Below are positions 1 to 8,426 of a DNA stretch of 64,000 nucleotides, one piece after another (position 1 is the stretch's first letter; each line of letters starts with the position of its first letter). The notes under the pieces were generated by a model. It made no database searches and was not told where the DNA came from. It worked only from the letters and a program-made list of their open reading frames with translations. Where the stretch lies: NCBI RefSeq assembly GCF_028583545.1, contig NZ_CP087106.1, positions 4,212,501 to 4,276,500 on the forward strand, written 5' to 3'. The position numbers were made by a program, and so were the translations under genes. This DNA is from Methylobacterium sp. NMS14P (GTDB taxonomy: Bacteria; Pseudomonadota; Alphaproteobacteria; Rhizobiales; Beijerinckiaceae).

Positions 1-108
1 GAGGGGCCCGGTGAGCGCCGCGGCCGCGCCGAGGCCGGCGGTCAGCACGCTGCGGCGCCGCGTCCCGGCCGAGGGGGATCGCGCGAGGTGAGGTTCGTCC
101 AACGGCAT
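1..108 (-). CDS. N-terminus of a Tat-exported protein (partial)
   Basis: An open frame begins with ATG at 108 and runs off the left edge of the window, giving 36 residues. The peptide has a hydrophilic start, then TRRRSVLTAGLGAAAALTG, which is a twin-arginine-type n-region followed by a small-residue hydrophobic core. This suggests export in folded form by the Tat system, often of a cofactor-containing enzyme. Too little remains to name the protein. It diverges from the phosphatase gene at 250, leaving about 140 bases for both promoters. The start and signal are read directly from the sequence; the export route is inferred from the motif. Confidence 0.5.
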   Translation of the reverse strand, partial: MPLDEPHLARSPSAGTRRRSVLTAGLGAAAALTGPL

Positions 109-249
109 CTCGTCCGAGCAGGTCCGGCCCGGCCGGGCCGGATCGGGGGTCGCAGGTAGCACGTCCGTGCCGGTTCTCGAAAGCCGCGGGCGGGCGGGGC
201 AGTTCCGTCGCGCCTCGAAACCGGCCCGCGCCCGTGCTAGGCGCCCGGG

Positions 250-819
250 ATGCGCACCGAGCCCGCCGTCACCCTGCACACCGTCTGCGGCCTGGAGGAG
301 CTGGCCGGCCACGGCACGCGCGGCGTGAGCCACGTCCTGTCGCTGCTCGATCCCGGCACGCCGGAGCCCGGGGCCTTCACCGCCTACGGCGCCCACGCCC
401 GCACGACCCTCCGGTTCCACGACTGCCTCGGCCCGGGCGAGGGCCTCGTCCCGCCCGAGCCGGAGCACGTCGCGGCGATCCTCGATTTCGGGCGGGCGCT
501 CGACGGCGCCGGCCATCTCCTGGTCCACTGCCATTACGGCCTGTCGCGCTCCACGGCGGCGCTGCTGACCCTGTTCGCGCAGGCCGAGCCGGACGCGCCC
601 GCCGCCGCCCTGGTGGAGCGCCTCCACGCCCTGCGCGAGCCGGCCTGGCCGAACGCGCGCATGATCGGCTTCGCCGACACGATGCTGGAGCGGGACGGGG
701 AACTCAGCGCGGCGGTCCGGCGGCTGCACGCCCTGCAATTGCGGGTCCGCCCGCATCTCGCCGAGCTGCTGCGCGGGCTCGGTCGCGGCGCGGAGGTCGA
801 GGCCGCAGAAGCCCTGTGA
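250..819 (+). CDS. Dual-specificity/tyrosine phosphatase-like protein
   Basis: This 189-residue protein carries the cysteine phosphatase signature HCHYGLSRST, with the nucleophile Cys94 and the phosphate-binding Arg100 in a C-x5-R loop. The loop sits after a hydrophobic strand (GHLLVHC), as in compact dual-specificity phosphatases. It should hydrolyse phosphoesters, but whether the substrate is phosphoprotein, phosphoinositide or RNA cannot be read from the sequence. A general-acid Asp is not obvious; candidates lie around residues 55-65. There is no signal peptide, so it is probably cytoplasmic. It stands alone, divergent from the Tat-protein gene and convergent with the binding-protein gene, whose stop lies 25 bases away. 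Confidence 0.75.
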   Translation: MRTEPAVTLHTVCGLEELAGHGTRGVSHVLSLLDPGTPEPGAFTAYGAHARTTLRFHDCLGPGEGLVPPEPEHVAAILDFGRALDGAGHLLVHCHYGLSRSTAALLTLFAQAEPDAPAAALVERLHALREPAWPNARMIGFADTMLERDGELSAAVRRLHALQLRVRPHLAELLRGLGRGAEVEAAEAL

Positions 820-843
820 GGGGCCCTGTGAGGGGCCGGCCCG

Positions 844-1980
844 TCACTTCCCGGCCGGCGTGAAGCTCCCGTCCTTCCACACGTAGAGCACGTAGCCCTG
901 CGCGGTGACGTCGCCCTTGGCGTCGAACCCGACGGTGCCGAGCACGAGATCGAAGCGCTCTGTGTGCAGCGCCTGCGCGATGGGCTTCGGCTCGGTGGAG
1001 TGGGCGAAATTGCCGGCCGCCACCAGCGCCTGCATGGCGGCGTACCCGTAGATCGTCGAGCCGGTGGGATCGACGCCCTCGGCCTTGAAGGCCTTCACGA
1101 CGGCCGCGGCGGCGGGCTGGCGACTGGGGTCGAGATAGAAGGTCATCAGCACGCCGTTGCTGGCCGATCCGGCGATCTTGGCGAAATCCGGCGTGGCGAT
1201 GGCCGAGGTGCCGAACCATTGCGGCCGGAAGCCCCGGTCCGCCGCGATCTTCACGAGGCGGCCCATCTCGGCGGCGTCGCCGCCGTAGTAGACGACCTCG
1301 ATCCCCGCGCCCTTGAGGCGGTCGGCCAGGGCGGTGTCGTCGGCGTCGCTCGGCGAGAACGACAGGAACAGCGCCTCGTTCACCCCGATGCGGTTGAGGT
1401 TGTCCTTGGTGGCGGCGGCGAGGCTGCGGGCCGCCGGCGTCTGGTCCTGGATCAGCGCGATCTTCCGGTCGCGGAACCGCTCGGCCAGCACGGCTGCGGA
1501 CAGGCGCGCCTGATCGTCGTCGCGGCCGCAGACCCGGAAGATGTTCGGCAGCCCCCGGTCGGTGAGCCGGGCCGCCACCGAGGCCGCGGTGATCATCACC
1601 ACCCCGTTCTGGGCGTAGATGTCGGAGGCCGCGATGGAGGCGTTGGAGCAGACATGGCCGACGACGAGCCGGACGTTCGACCGGACGAAGTGGTTGGCCA
1701 CCGCCATCGCGGTGTTCGAGTCGCAGGCATCGTCCTGCACGTCGAGGGTCACGGGCTGGCCGTCGAGGCCACCCATGGCGTTGGCGTCCCGGGCCGCGGC
1801 CTCGACGCCGCGCAGGACCTGCTCGCCGACCGCCACGTAGGGGCCAGACCGCGGAACCGCCACGCCGACCACGACGTCGGCCGCCGCGTGGGTGGCCGGC
1901 AGGAGCGCGAGACACAGGCTCAGGGCGATCAGCGCGGGCCGGAGCGGCCCGCGGGCGGGGACGAAACGTCCGATCTTCAT
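844..1980 (-). CDS. Branched-chain amino acid-type ABC transporter substrate-binding protein
   Basis: A periplasmic type I solute-binding protein of 378 residues, Leu/Ile/Val-binding (Peripla_BP_6) family. The start at 1980 (MKIGRFVP) is chosen because it gives a clean Sec signal ending in THAAADVVVG, followed directly by the family's first strand (VGVAVPRSGPYVAVGEQ). An upstream in-frame ATG at 2070 would add 30 non-conserved residues. The mature part shows the two-lobe pattern of the family, with a DDACDSNTAMAVANHFV segment typical of the first lobe. Ligand specificity cannot be inferred: such proteins also bind amides, urea and aromatic acids. No permease or ATPase genes lie beside it, so it is an orphan binding protein. 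Confidence 0.85.
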   Translation of the reverse strand: MKIGRFVPARGPLRPALIALSLCLALLPATHAAADVVVGVAVPRSGPYVAVGEQVLRGVEAAARDANAMGGLDGQPVTLDVQDDACDSNTAMAVANHFVRSNVRLVVGHVCSNASIAASDIYAQNGVVMITAASVAARLTDRGLPNIFRVCGRDDDQARLSAAVLAERFRDRKIALIQDQTPAARSLAAATKDNLNRIGVNEALFLSFSPSDADDTALADRLKGAGIEVVYYGGDAAEMGRLVKIAADRGFRPQWFGTSAIATPDFAKIAGSASNGVLMTFYLDPSRQPAAAAVVKAFKAEGVDPTGSTIYGYAAMQALVAAGNFAHSTEPKPIAQALHTERFDLVLGTVGFDAKGDVTAQGYVLYVWKDGSFTPAGK

Positions 1981-2130
1981 CGGGCTCTTCTGGGCATCCT
2001 TGCGCGACACGTCGGCGCGACGGCGGATGCGGCTCCGTAGCCTCGATCCCGCCCCGCACCCAGTGCCCATACGCGAGGACGCGGCGAAACGCGATTTTTT
2101 TCCGCAGCGGCCCGGTCGGTACGCCGACGC

Positions 2131-3300
2131 CTACTTGGCGTAGGCGTAGGCCGTCGCGGCGGAGGCCAGGGGCCCGGTGACGCCGTTGAAGGCGGTGAGG
2201 ACCTTCGACACCTCGGTGAAGGGCGCGTTCGACACGTAGATCAGGTCGCGGTTGCGCATGCGGAACGCCTGGGAGACGAACAGGCTGTTGGGGTCGCGCA
2301 TGTCGATCCGGTAGACCACCGGCACCAGCGGCGTGCCGAGCAGCCTCGAGCTGGGGCTGAGCCGGCGCACGACGCTGGCCGGCTCGAACCGGAAGATGAA
2401 CGTCCCGGCCGGGTCGGCGGCGAAGTCCGACAGGCCGCGCGCCTTGGCCAGCGCCTGCGCCAGCGTGATGCCGTCGGCCTGGAACGGCAGCTCGGTGCTG
2501 TTGCCCAGCGCGCCCACCGCGATGAAGGTCTGCGGGTCGCGCACCAGGGTGAGCACGTCGTTGGGCCGCAGGTAGATGTTCTCCCTGGGGTTCGACACCA
2601 CCGTGGTCAGCGGCACGGTCGCGGTCACCGGACCGCGCGAGAGCCGCACGAAGGTCTCGTTGACCGGCGCGCGGTTGCCGCCGGCGGCGGCGATGACGTC
2701 GAGGATGCGATCGCCGTGGCCCGAGAGCGGCAGGCGGGCGCCGGCGGCGCCCTCGCCGGTGACGGTCACGGCCTGGGAGATCGGGCGGGTGACCGAGACC
2801 AGCACCTGGGGCTGGATGGCCTTGCCGGCGAGCTCGTTCTCGATGAGCGACTGGACGTCCTGGGTGCGGCGGCCGGCGACCTTGATGCGGCCGGCGTAGG
2901 GCACCGAGATGGCGCCGTCGCGCCCGACGGGCTGCTCGGGGATGAGGGCGGACTTGGAGCCTGCGGAGAAGCGGTCGGCGACGAGCGGCCCGGAGAACAG
3001 GCCGCCGGACCCGGCTTCCCAGACGGAGACCGAGACCATGTCGCCGATGCCGATGACCGGCTCGGAAGAGGGGCGGTGATCGCCGAAGGAGGCGAGCAGG
3101 CTGTCCAGGGGGCGGCCGCGCAGGGCCTCGACCACCGAGGGGGTGACGTCGATGATCTCGTAGCGGGCAAGGATCCCGCCGTCGGCCGTGGCGACCTCAG
3201 CCCCGGCCTGGATCGCGCTCGCCGTCGGACCCGCCGCGGGCAGGTACGTGCAGCCCGACATCGCCGTGACGGCGAGCAGGACGAGGGGAAGTTTGCGCAT
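2131..3300 (-). CDS. Polysaccharide export outer-membrane lipoprotein (Wza/KpsD family)
   Basis: A 389-residue lipoprotein. From ATG at 3300 (MRKLPLVLLAVTAMSGC) there is a lipoprotein signal with the lipobox AMSGC; an ATG at 3315 would add five residues. The mature protein has a Poly_export domain (IGIGDMVSVSVWEAG) followed by SLBB beta-grasp repeats, matching the Wza family that forms the outer-membrane channel for exopolysaccharide or capsule. The C-terminus (SNAPFTEVSKVLTAF) is also typical of alphaproteobacterial members. No glycosyltransferase or Wzc-like kinase gene is adjacent, so the polymer it exports is encoded elsewhere. About 270 bases without a gene separate it from the pilin gene upstream. 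Confidence 0.88.
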   Translation of the reverse strand: MRKLPLVLLAVTAMSGCTYLPAAGPTASAIQAGAEVATADGGILARYEIIDVTPSVVEALRGRPLDSLLASFGDHRPSSEPVIGIGDMVSVSVWEAGSGGLFSGPLVADRFSAGSKSALIPEQPVGRDGAISVPYAGRIKVAGRRTQDVQSLIENELAGKAIQPQVLVSVTRPISQAVTVTGEGAAGARLPLSGHGDRILDVIAAAGGNRAPVNETFVRLSRGPVTATVPLTTVVSNPRENIYLRPNDVLTLVRDPQTFIAVGALGNSTELPFQADGITLAQALAKARGLSDFAADPAGTFIFRFEPASVVRRLSPSSRLLGTPLVPVVYRIDMRDPNSLFVSQAFRMRNRDLIYVSNAPFTEVSKVLTAFNGVTGPLASAATAYAYAK

Positions 3301-3572
3301 CCAGATGTTGCCCATCGGTATTGCCGAGCCCGTGCCTAGCCCATAGCGGTCCAGGTGTCCGTAGCGGGTGAGCCACACTCCGCCCGCCACGGCCGAGACT
3401 GCTAAGTCATCCTCGTTAAGCACAGCTTTTTCGGGGCACTGGAACGACAAATGCCGGGCGCATCGCGCGCAGCCGAAATATCGGGACACAAATCAGGACG
3501 CTATCGGCGGTAACGGATCGGCCCATCGACTCCCAGGGCCGGCCGGACCGGGCGCGATGCGCTCCCTGTCCC

Positions 3573-3821
3573 TCACTGCCCCTGGGTCACCGCCGCGGTG
3601 ATGTCGCCGTAGACGGCGCTGACGCGGGATACGTAGTAGCGGATGCTGCCGACGGCGGCGAGGAAGATCAGGCCGCCGAGCAGGGCGTACTCGGTCGCGG
3701 TGGATCCGCCGGAGTCGCGGGCGAACCGTGCGGCCGCGGCACGGATCCGATCCGTCAGGGCGAACGCCGCCCGGGATCGCCCAGCGCGCCGCCCCGCTCC
3801 GTCGCCGCCCGGCTCAGCCAT
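3573..3821 (-). CDS. Flp-type (type IVb) pilin
   Basis: An 82-residue protein with a basic N-terminal leader of about 38 residues, then GGSTATEYALLGGLIFLAAVG, the pattern of Flp pilins: Gly before the prepilin-peptidase cut site, Glu at mature position 5 and a hydrophobic helix. The C-terminal part is short, as usual. The start at 3821 (MAEPGG) is preferred; an upstream ATG at 3956 would add 45 residues without pilin character. The leader is longer than is common for Flp, which may mean the start is further downstream or that the protein is a minor pilin. It lies 20 kb from the Tad machinery genes at 23.7-31.8 kb, which could assemble it. Two TTAA-containing motifs lie upstream near 3902 and 3971. 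Confidence 0.75.
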   Translation of the reverse strand: MAEPGGDGAGRRAGRSRAAFALTDRIRAAAARFARDSGGSTATEYALLGGLIFLAAVGSIRYYVSRVSAVYGDITAAVTQGQ

Positions 3822-4006
3822 GGTCGAACGCGCCTTCCAGTCCCGCAGCCCGCGTGACCTCACGCGCTCCGGAAGCTGGTACCCGCCCGCGATTGCCGCC
3901 GGCTTAACGAAGTGTTCGAAACACGGGAGCGGATCGATTCCGGGCGGGATACGCACCGCCCGGCGCGGTCGTTAAGCACGCCCGTCGCGGGCGCGCCCGC
4001 GACGGC

Positions 4007-4291
4007 TCAGGCGTGGCCGGCCTTGTGGCGCAGGTCGTCGATCCGCTTCGAGGCCTCGGCCTTGTCGAGGTCGGGATCGAACGCCTTCGGCTCCTTCGCC
4101 TCCTCCGACAGCGTCTTCAGATAGGAGGCCTGCGCGCCGGTCATCGGCTCGCCGCCGGTCGTCCACTGATCCGGATCCTTGATCTGGTTCGACACGTCCT
4201 TCGGGTCGGTCTTGGGGTTCTCCGGGGCGTCCTGGCGCGCTCCGGTATCCCGATCCGCCTTCGACGTCGCCTTCGCGGTGGTGGTAGCCAT
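4007..4291 (-). CDS. DUF3072 family protein
   Basis: A 94-residue, strongly hydrophilic protein. Its centre (DPDQWTTGGEPMTGAQASYL) matches the DUF3072 family, small proteins of unknown function common in alphaproteobacteria and actinobacteria. The N-terminal third is a Lys/Thr/Asp-rich tail that is probably disordered; the rest should form two short helices ending in KRIDDLRHKAGHA. No signal peptide or membrane segment is visible. It is transcribed divergently from the gluconokinase gene. The family name is recognised; no function can be assigned. Confidence 0.8.
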   Translation of the reverse strand: MATTTAKATSKADRDTGARQDAPENPKTDPKDVSNQIKDPDQWTTGGEPMTGAQASYLKTLSEEAKEPKAFDPDLDKAEASKRIDDLRHKAGHA

Positions 4292-4465
4292 GCGACTGAT
4301 GTTCCCTGAATGTTCACGTCCTGAGGCATCAACGCACCCGGCCGCGCCGCGGTTCCTGCCGAGGCGGCGGCGCCGTCGGGCGCGGCGATCTTCCCTTCCG
4401 CGCGCCCGCTGCTCATGATCGCGACGCGCGGCGCCCCGGCGCGCCTCGGAGGCACGGTGATCCGG

Positions 4466-5032
4466 ATGACGTCCCAATCAGAGCCGACACCCGAGGTCGG
4501 GACGGCCGCGCAGGTGCTCGTGGTCATGGGCGTCTCGGGCTCCGGGAAGAGCACCGTGGCGGCGCTGATCGCCGAGAAGCTCGGCTGGATCTTCGTGGAC
4601 GGCGACAGCTTTCACACGCCGGAGCACGTGGCGAAGATGCACGCGGGCCACGCCCTCGACGACGCGGACCGCGCGCCCTGGCTCGCCCGGATCGCGACCT
4701 GGATCCAGCAGCGCCTCGACGCCGGCGAGTCCGGCGTGGTCGTCTGCTCGGCGCTCCGGCGCGCGTACCGGGACGTCCTCACCCGGGGCAGCCGGCGGGT
4801 CCGCCTCGTCTACCTCGACGGCGACAAGGCCCTGATCGCGCGGCGCCTCGCGGAGCGCCAGGGCCACTTCATGTCGCCGTACCTCCTCGACAGCCAGTTC
4901 GCGATCCTCGAGGTCCCGGGCCCCGACGAGTACCCGATCACCGTCGGGATCCTCGAGCCACCCGAGGCGATTGCCGACCGGGTCGTGGCGGAACTCGCCG
5001 CCGCGGCGCGCCGGGATCCGGGCGGGGAATGA
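4466..5032 (+). CDS. gntK: Gluconokinase
   Basis: A 188-residue P-loop kinase of the GntK family that phosphorylates D-gluconate to 6-phosphogluconate, feeding the Entner-Doudoroff or pentose phosphate pathway. The Walker A motif is GVSGSGKST, followed by FVDGDSFHTPEHVAKMHAGH, the hallmark of gluconokinases, and CSALRRAYRD. ATG at 4466 gives a length close to the family's usual 165-190; GTG at 4457 and ATG at 4415 are alternatives in the same frame, and a GGAGG lies at 4448-4452. The HAD phosphatase gene starts four bases after the stop, so the two are probably co-transcribed. No gluconate transporter or dehydratase gene is nearby. Confidence 0.9.
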   Translation: MTSQSEPTPEVGTAAQVLVVMGVSGSGKSTVAALIAEKLGWIFVDGDSFHTPEHVAKMHAGHALDDADRAPWLARIATWIQQRLDAGESGVVVCSALRRAYRDVLTRGSRRVRLVYLDGDKALIARRLAERQGHFMSPYLLDSQFAILEVPGPDEYPITVGILEPPEAIADRVVAELAAAARRDPGGE

Positions 5033-5036
5033 CGTG

Positions 5037-5858
5037 ATGACAGCAGAGACCGGCAAGGCCGCGGGGATCGCCCTGGTGATCTCGGACGTCGACGGCACCC
5101 TGGTGACCGGCGACAAGCGCCTGACCGCGGCGACGGTGGCGGCCGTGCGCCGCCTGCGCGCGGCCGGGATCGGCTTCAGCATCGCCTCGGCGCGGCCGCC
5201 GATCGGGCTGCGGAGCCTCGTGGCGGACCTCGGCCTCGACCTGCCGATGGGGGCCTTCAACGGCGCGAGCGTCGTCCGGCCGGACCTGTCGATCATCGAG
5301 GAGCGGACCATCCCGGAGGCGGCCGCCCGGTCGGCCCTCGACCGGCTCCTGGCGGAGGGGCTGGATGTCTGGGTCTTCGCCGACGGCGCGTGGTGCCTGC
5401 GCGACCCGGACGGTCCCTACACCGACCTGGAGCGCCGTACGATCGGCGCGGAGCCCCGGGTCGTGGCCGATCTCGGAACGCTCACGGGATCGGCCGCCAA
5501 GATCGTCGGCGTCAGCCGCGATCACGCCCATCTCGCGGCCTGCGAGACGCGAATCGCGGCGGCGCTGGCCGGCCGGGCCACCGTCCACCGCTCGCAGAAA
5601 TACTACCTCGACGTGACCCCGCCCGACCTCGACAAGGGTCGCTTCGTCGCCTGGATGAGCGCGCACCTCGCCATCCCGCGTGAGCGGATCGCCACCTTCG
5701 GCGACGCCGGCAACGATCGCCCGATGTTCGCGCAGAGCGGCTACGCGGTCGCGATGGGCAATGCCGAGGCGAGCGTGCAGGCGTCCGCGAGCGCGGTGAC
5801 GGACAGCAACGACGCCGACGGGTTCGCCCACGCGGTCGAGCGCTTCATCCTCCCCTGA
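5037..5858 (+). CDS. HAD-superfamily (IIB, Cof-type) phosphatase
   Basis: A 273-residue hydrolase with HAD motif I DVDGTL (Asp nucleophile near residue 16) and motif IV GDAGNDRPMF near the C-terminus, with a C2-type cap between. This is the Cof/IIB subfamily, which dephosphorylates sugar phosphates and related small metabolites in the cytoplasm. The gene starts four bases after gntK, which makes a sugar-phosphate substrate plausible. That is inference from context, because substrates in this family are poorly predicted by sequence. The last residues (AHAVERFIL) are the usual C-terminal helix. Confidence 0.85.
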   Translation: MTAETGKAAGIALVISDVDGTLVTGDKRLTAATVAAVRRLRAAGIGFSIASARPPIGLRSLVADLGLDLPMGAFNGASVVRPDLSIIEERTIPEAAARSALDRLLAEGLDVWVFADGAWCLRDPDGPYTDLERRTIGAEPRVVADLGTLTGSAAKIVGVSRDHAHLAACETRIAAALAGRATVHRSQKYYLDVTPPDLDKGRFVAWMSAHLAIPRERIATFGDAGNDRPMFAQSGYAVAMGNAEASVQASASAVTDSNDADGFAHAVERFILP

Positions 5859-6012
5859 GCATCGACGGCCGGCGCGCACCGCCCTGTGGCGCGCGGATCA
5901 CAAGCGGGCCCGTCGCCCCGGCCGCCCACAGGCTGCCGAACCGGGGCCGCTTTCCGGCCTCATTTCCCCGTGACCTAGCTTGACCACAGAACAAGCAGCA
6001 CCGGGTCTCGGA

Positions 6013-6999
6013 ATGCATCGCCTCATCCTGGCCGCCGTCCTCGCGGTCGCGCCCGCCGCCGCCTTCGGGCAGGGCGCGCGCGACAATATCGACGCGTTGA
6101 TCGAGCAGCAGGCGAAGGCGAACGGCGTTCCGGCGAGCTTCGTGCACGCCGTGGTCAAGCGCGAGAGCAACTACAATCCGCGGGCCAAGGGCGGCAGCGC
6201 GCTGGGCCTCATGCAGATCAAGCACGCGACGGCGCGCAGCCTGGGCTACACCGGCGACGCCGCCGGCCTGTACGACCCGGAGACCAACCTGCGCTACGGC
6301 GTGGCCTACCTGGCAGGCGCCTACCGCACGGCGAAGGGCAACGTCAGCCAAGCCTACCAGTACTACAACCGCGGCTACTACTACGCCGCCAAGCGCCAGG
6401 GCATCTCCAGCGAGGTCGCCTCGGTGGTGGCACCGGTGGCGGCGTCGGCCAGCGCCCTGGCGAGCCTGTTCGGCGGCGGCGTCGCCGACACCCGGAACAA
6501 CCCCGCGGCCGCCGCCCTGGCCTACGCGCCCACCGCCGCCGCGGTGGCGGAGGTTCCGACCGAGACCGTCGAGGTGCCGCTGCCGCCGCGCCGGCCCGCC
6601 GCCCTGGCCGGCGCGACGATCGCGCTCGCCAGCCTGTCCATCGACCCGGCCGCCGCGGCTCCGGCAGCGGGCCCGGCCCCGGCCGCCGCGCAGGCCGCCG
6701 CGGCCCCCTCCGTGGAGGTGCCGCTGCCGCCGCGCCGGCCCTCCGCCCTGGGCAGCGCCGTCGCGGCGGCCGCGCCGGCGCAGATCGCGGAGCTCCGGCT
6801 CTCGCCGCAGCCCGAGGCCACCCCCGCCCCGATGACCCCCGCGGCCGCTTCGGCGCCGGCCACCGAGGCCGCGGTCGAGGCCGTCGAGGTGCCGCTGCCG
6901 CCGCGCCGGCCGTCGCTCCAGATGCTCGCCGCCGCCACGCCGCGGCGCGCGCCGGCCGCCGCGCCGGTGCAGGAAGCCACCGCCCTCCCGGTCGAGTAG
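6013..6999 (+). CDS. Lytic transglycosylase (SLT domain) with VEVPLPPRRP repeat tail
   Basis: A 328-residue exported protein. A Sec signal (MHRLILAAVLAVAPAAAFG) precedes a Slt family 1 domain: VKRESNYNPRAKGGSALGLM contains the catalytic Glu (VVKRES) and the GLMQI motif, and YGVAYLAGAYR and YYNRG follow. It should cleave peptidoglycan between MurNAc and GlcNAc in the periplasm. The C-terminal half is Ala/Pro-rich and contains three exact copies of VEVPLPPRRP at 6568-6597, 6712-6741 and 6883-6912, separated by roughly 40-60 residues. The tail is probably disordered and may bind the cell wall or a partner. ATG at 6013 is chosen because it starts the signal peptide; the frame is open from 5980. 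Confidence 0.88.
   Translation: MHRLILAAVLAVAPAAAFGQGARDNIDALIEQQAKANGVPASFVHAVVKRESNYNPRAKGGSALGLMQIKHATARSLGYTGDAAGLYDPETNLRYGVAYLAGAYRTAKGNVSQAYQYYNRGYYYAAKRQGISSEVASVVAPVAASASALASLFGGGVADTRNNPAAAALAYAPTAAAVAEVPTETVEVPLPPRRPAALAGATIALASLSIDPAAAAPAAGPAPAAAQAAAAPSVEVPLPPRRPSALGSAVAAAAPAQIAELRLSPQPEATPAPMTPAAASAPATEAAVEAVEVPLPPRRPSLQMLAAATPRRAPAAAPVQEATALPVE
6568..6912 (+). repeat. Three coding repeats for VEVPLPPRRP
   Basis: Three 30-base units at 6568-6597, 6712-6741 and 6883-6912 encode the identical decapeptide VEVPLPPRRP within the transglycosylase tail. The DNA units are nearly identical, sharing the run gaggtgccgctgccgccgcg. The spacers are Ala/Pro-rich and not conserved. Confidence 0.9.
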
Positions 7000-7336
7000 C
7001 GCGCCTTCCGACCGGCGGCGCACCCGCCGCGGCCGCCCGGATAGGCTCCCTGCCCACACAAGGATCATGCCCAAGGCTTGACCATCGGGTCGATCCGCAA
7101 CACATAGGCGCCACGCCAGCAACGTCGTCAGACCGGTACGGTACGGACCGGCGCCGCAAGACAGCGGCCGTACGCGGGTGGCGCACGACAGATCTCAGGG
7201 CAGGAAACGCCGGTCTACGCGCGCACGTTCGGGCAGCTTCCTGCCCGGCGGAACGCCAAAGCGCGATGGATCTCGAAGCGGCAGGCATGCAGGGCACGGA
7301 CTCTGCTTTCGAGCTGGCAGGAAAGCGGACGGCGCC
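7000..7336. other. Intergenic region upstream of the HTH-shikimate kinase regulator
   Basis: No gene is supported in these 337 bases. The stretch holds a TTGACC box at 7078-7083 and a GGTAC direct repeat at about 7135-7144 within a GC-rich near-palindrome. Either could be part of the promoter or operator of the regulator starting at 7337. An open frame from 7178 runs into that gene, but its translation is Arg/Gly-rich and resembles no family, so it is not used as the start. Confidence 0.4.
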
Positions 7337-8221
7337 ATGACCGGCGTGGTAGAACAGGAATCTCTCTTCCTCACGGACCTCGGGCGGCGCGTTAGACACG
7401 CGCGCACCGTGCGCGGGCTGTCGCGCAAGGTCCTGTCGCAGACCTCGGGCCTGTCCGAGCGCTACATCGCGCAGCTGGAAGGTGGCCAGGGCAACGTCTC
7501 GATCATCCTGCTGCGGCGGGTGGCCAACGCCATGGGCGTGCGGCTGGACGACCTGATCACCGGCAACGACGCCCTGCCCGACTGGCCGGTGGTGCGCGAC
7601 CTCCTCGCCCAGGCGAGCCCGGCCCAGATCGTGGCCGCCAAGGAAGCCCTGTCGGGCGGCAGCCGGCCCGAATCGAGCAACCGGCCGCGCGTGGCGCTGA
7701 TCGGCCTGCGCGGCGCCGGCAAGTCGACCCTGGGCAAGCTCGCGGCCGAGCGCCTCGGCTGGACCTTCGTGGAGCTCAACGCCGAGATCGAGCGGGAGAA
7801 CGCCCTCTCGGTCCAGGAGATCTTCGCGATCTACGGCCAGGAGGGCTATCGCCGCCTGGAGCAGGCGGCCCTGCGGCGCCTCACCGAGCATCCCGGGCCG
7901 CTGATCCTCGCGACGAGCGGCGGCATCGTCGCGGAACCGCTCACCTACGATCTGCTCCTGCAGGCGTTCTACACGGTCTGGCTGCGCGCCCGGCCGGAGG
8001 AGCACATGAGCCGCGTCCGCGAGCAGGGGCACCTCGCCACGACCGGCGACCACGCCTCCGCGATGCAGGAGCTGCGCGCCGTGCTGGCGAGCCGCGAGCC
8101 GCTCTACGCCCGGGCCCCGGCCACGGTGGACACCTCCAACATCCCGGTCCAGGCGATGCTGGACCGCCTGACGGCGGCGATCGAGGCGCGGTTCGGGCAG
8201 GCGGTGCCGCTGGCGGACTGA
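7337..8221 (+). CDS. HTH (XRE) - shikimate kinase-like fusion transcription regulator (BoxR-type)
   Basis: A 294-residue protein in two parts. Residues about 10-75 are an XRE helix-turn-helix (VRGLSRKVLSQTSGLSERYI, then LLRRVANAMGV). Residues about 117-285 are a shikimate kinase fold with a P-loop GLRGAGKST (Gly123-Thr131), EIFAIYGQEGYRRLE and a GG loop (ATSGGI). This architecture is that of BoxR, a benzoyl-CoA-responsive repressor of benzoate degradation, in which the kinase-like domain senses the ligand rather than making shikimate-3-phosphate. The Asp expected in the kinase substrate site (F-x-D-x-D) is Asn here (FVELNAEIE), supporting a regulatory role. No aromatic degradation genes are nearby, so the ligand and targets are unknown. 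cysE follows 200 bases downstream. Confidence 0.82.
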   Translation: MTGVVEQESLFLTDLGRRVRHARTVRGLSRKVLSQTSGLSERYIAQLEGGQGNVSIILLRRVANAMGVRLDDLITGNDALPDWPVVRDLLAQASPAQIVAAKEALSGGSRPESSNRPRVALIGLRGAGKSTLGKLAAERLGWTFVELNAEIERENALSVQEIFAIYGQEGYRRLEQAALRRLTEHPGPLILATSGGIVAEPLTYDLLLQAFYTVWLRARPEEHMSRVREQGHLATTGDHASAMQELRAVLASREPLYARAPATVDTSNIPVQAMLDRLTAAIEARFGQAVPLAD

Positions 8222-8426
8222 CCCGCCGTTCGCTGACAGCCACGCGGCCGATGCGACCTCCGGGCCGCCCCGGCCCTTGATCGCCGCGGTGCAGCGCACC
8301 ACGCTAGGGCCGAACCCGCGGTCCGGCGTCGTCGCGGCCCGCTCCCGTCCCGGGCGGGCGCTGGACCGGCCCCGCCGCACGCGCGACCGGCCAACCCTGC
8401 GAAGTCCCGGACATGAGCATCCGCCT

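Noticed and set aside
7178..7336. N-terminal extension of the HTH-shikimate kinase regulator
   Set aside because: The 53 added residues are basic and low in complexity, and the helix-turn-helix begins shortly after the ATG at 7337.
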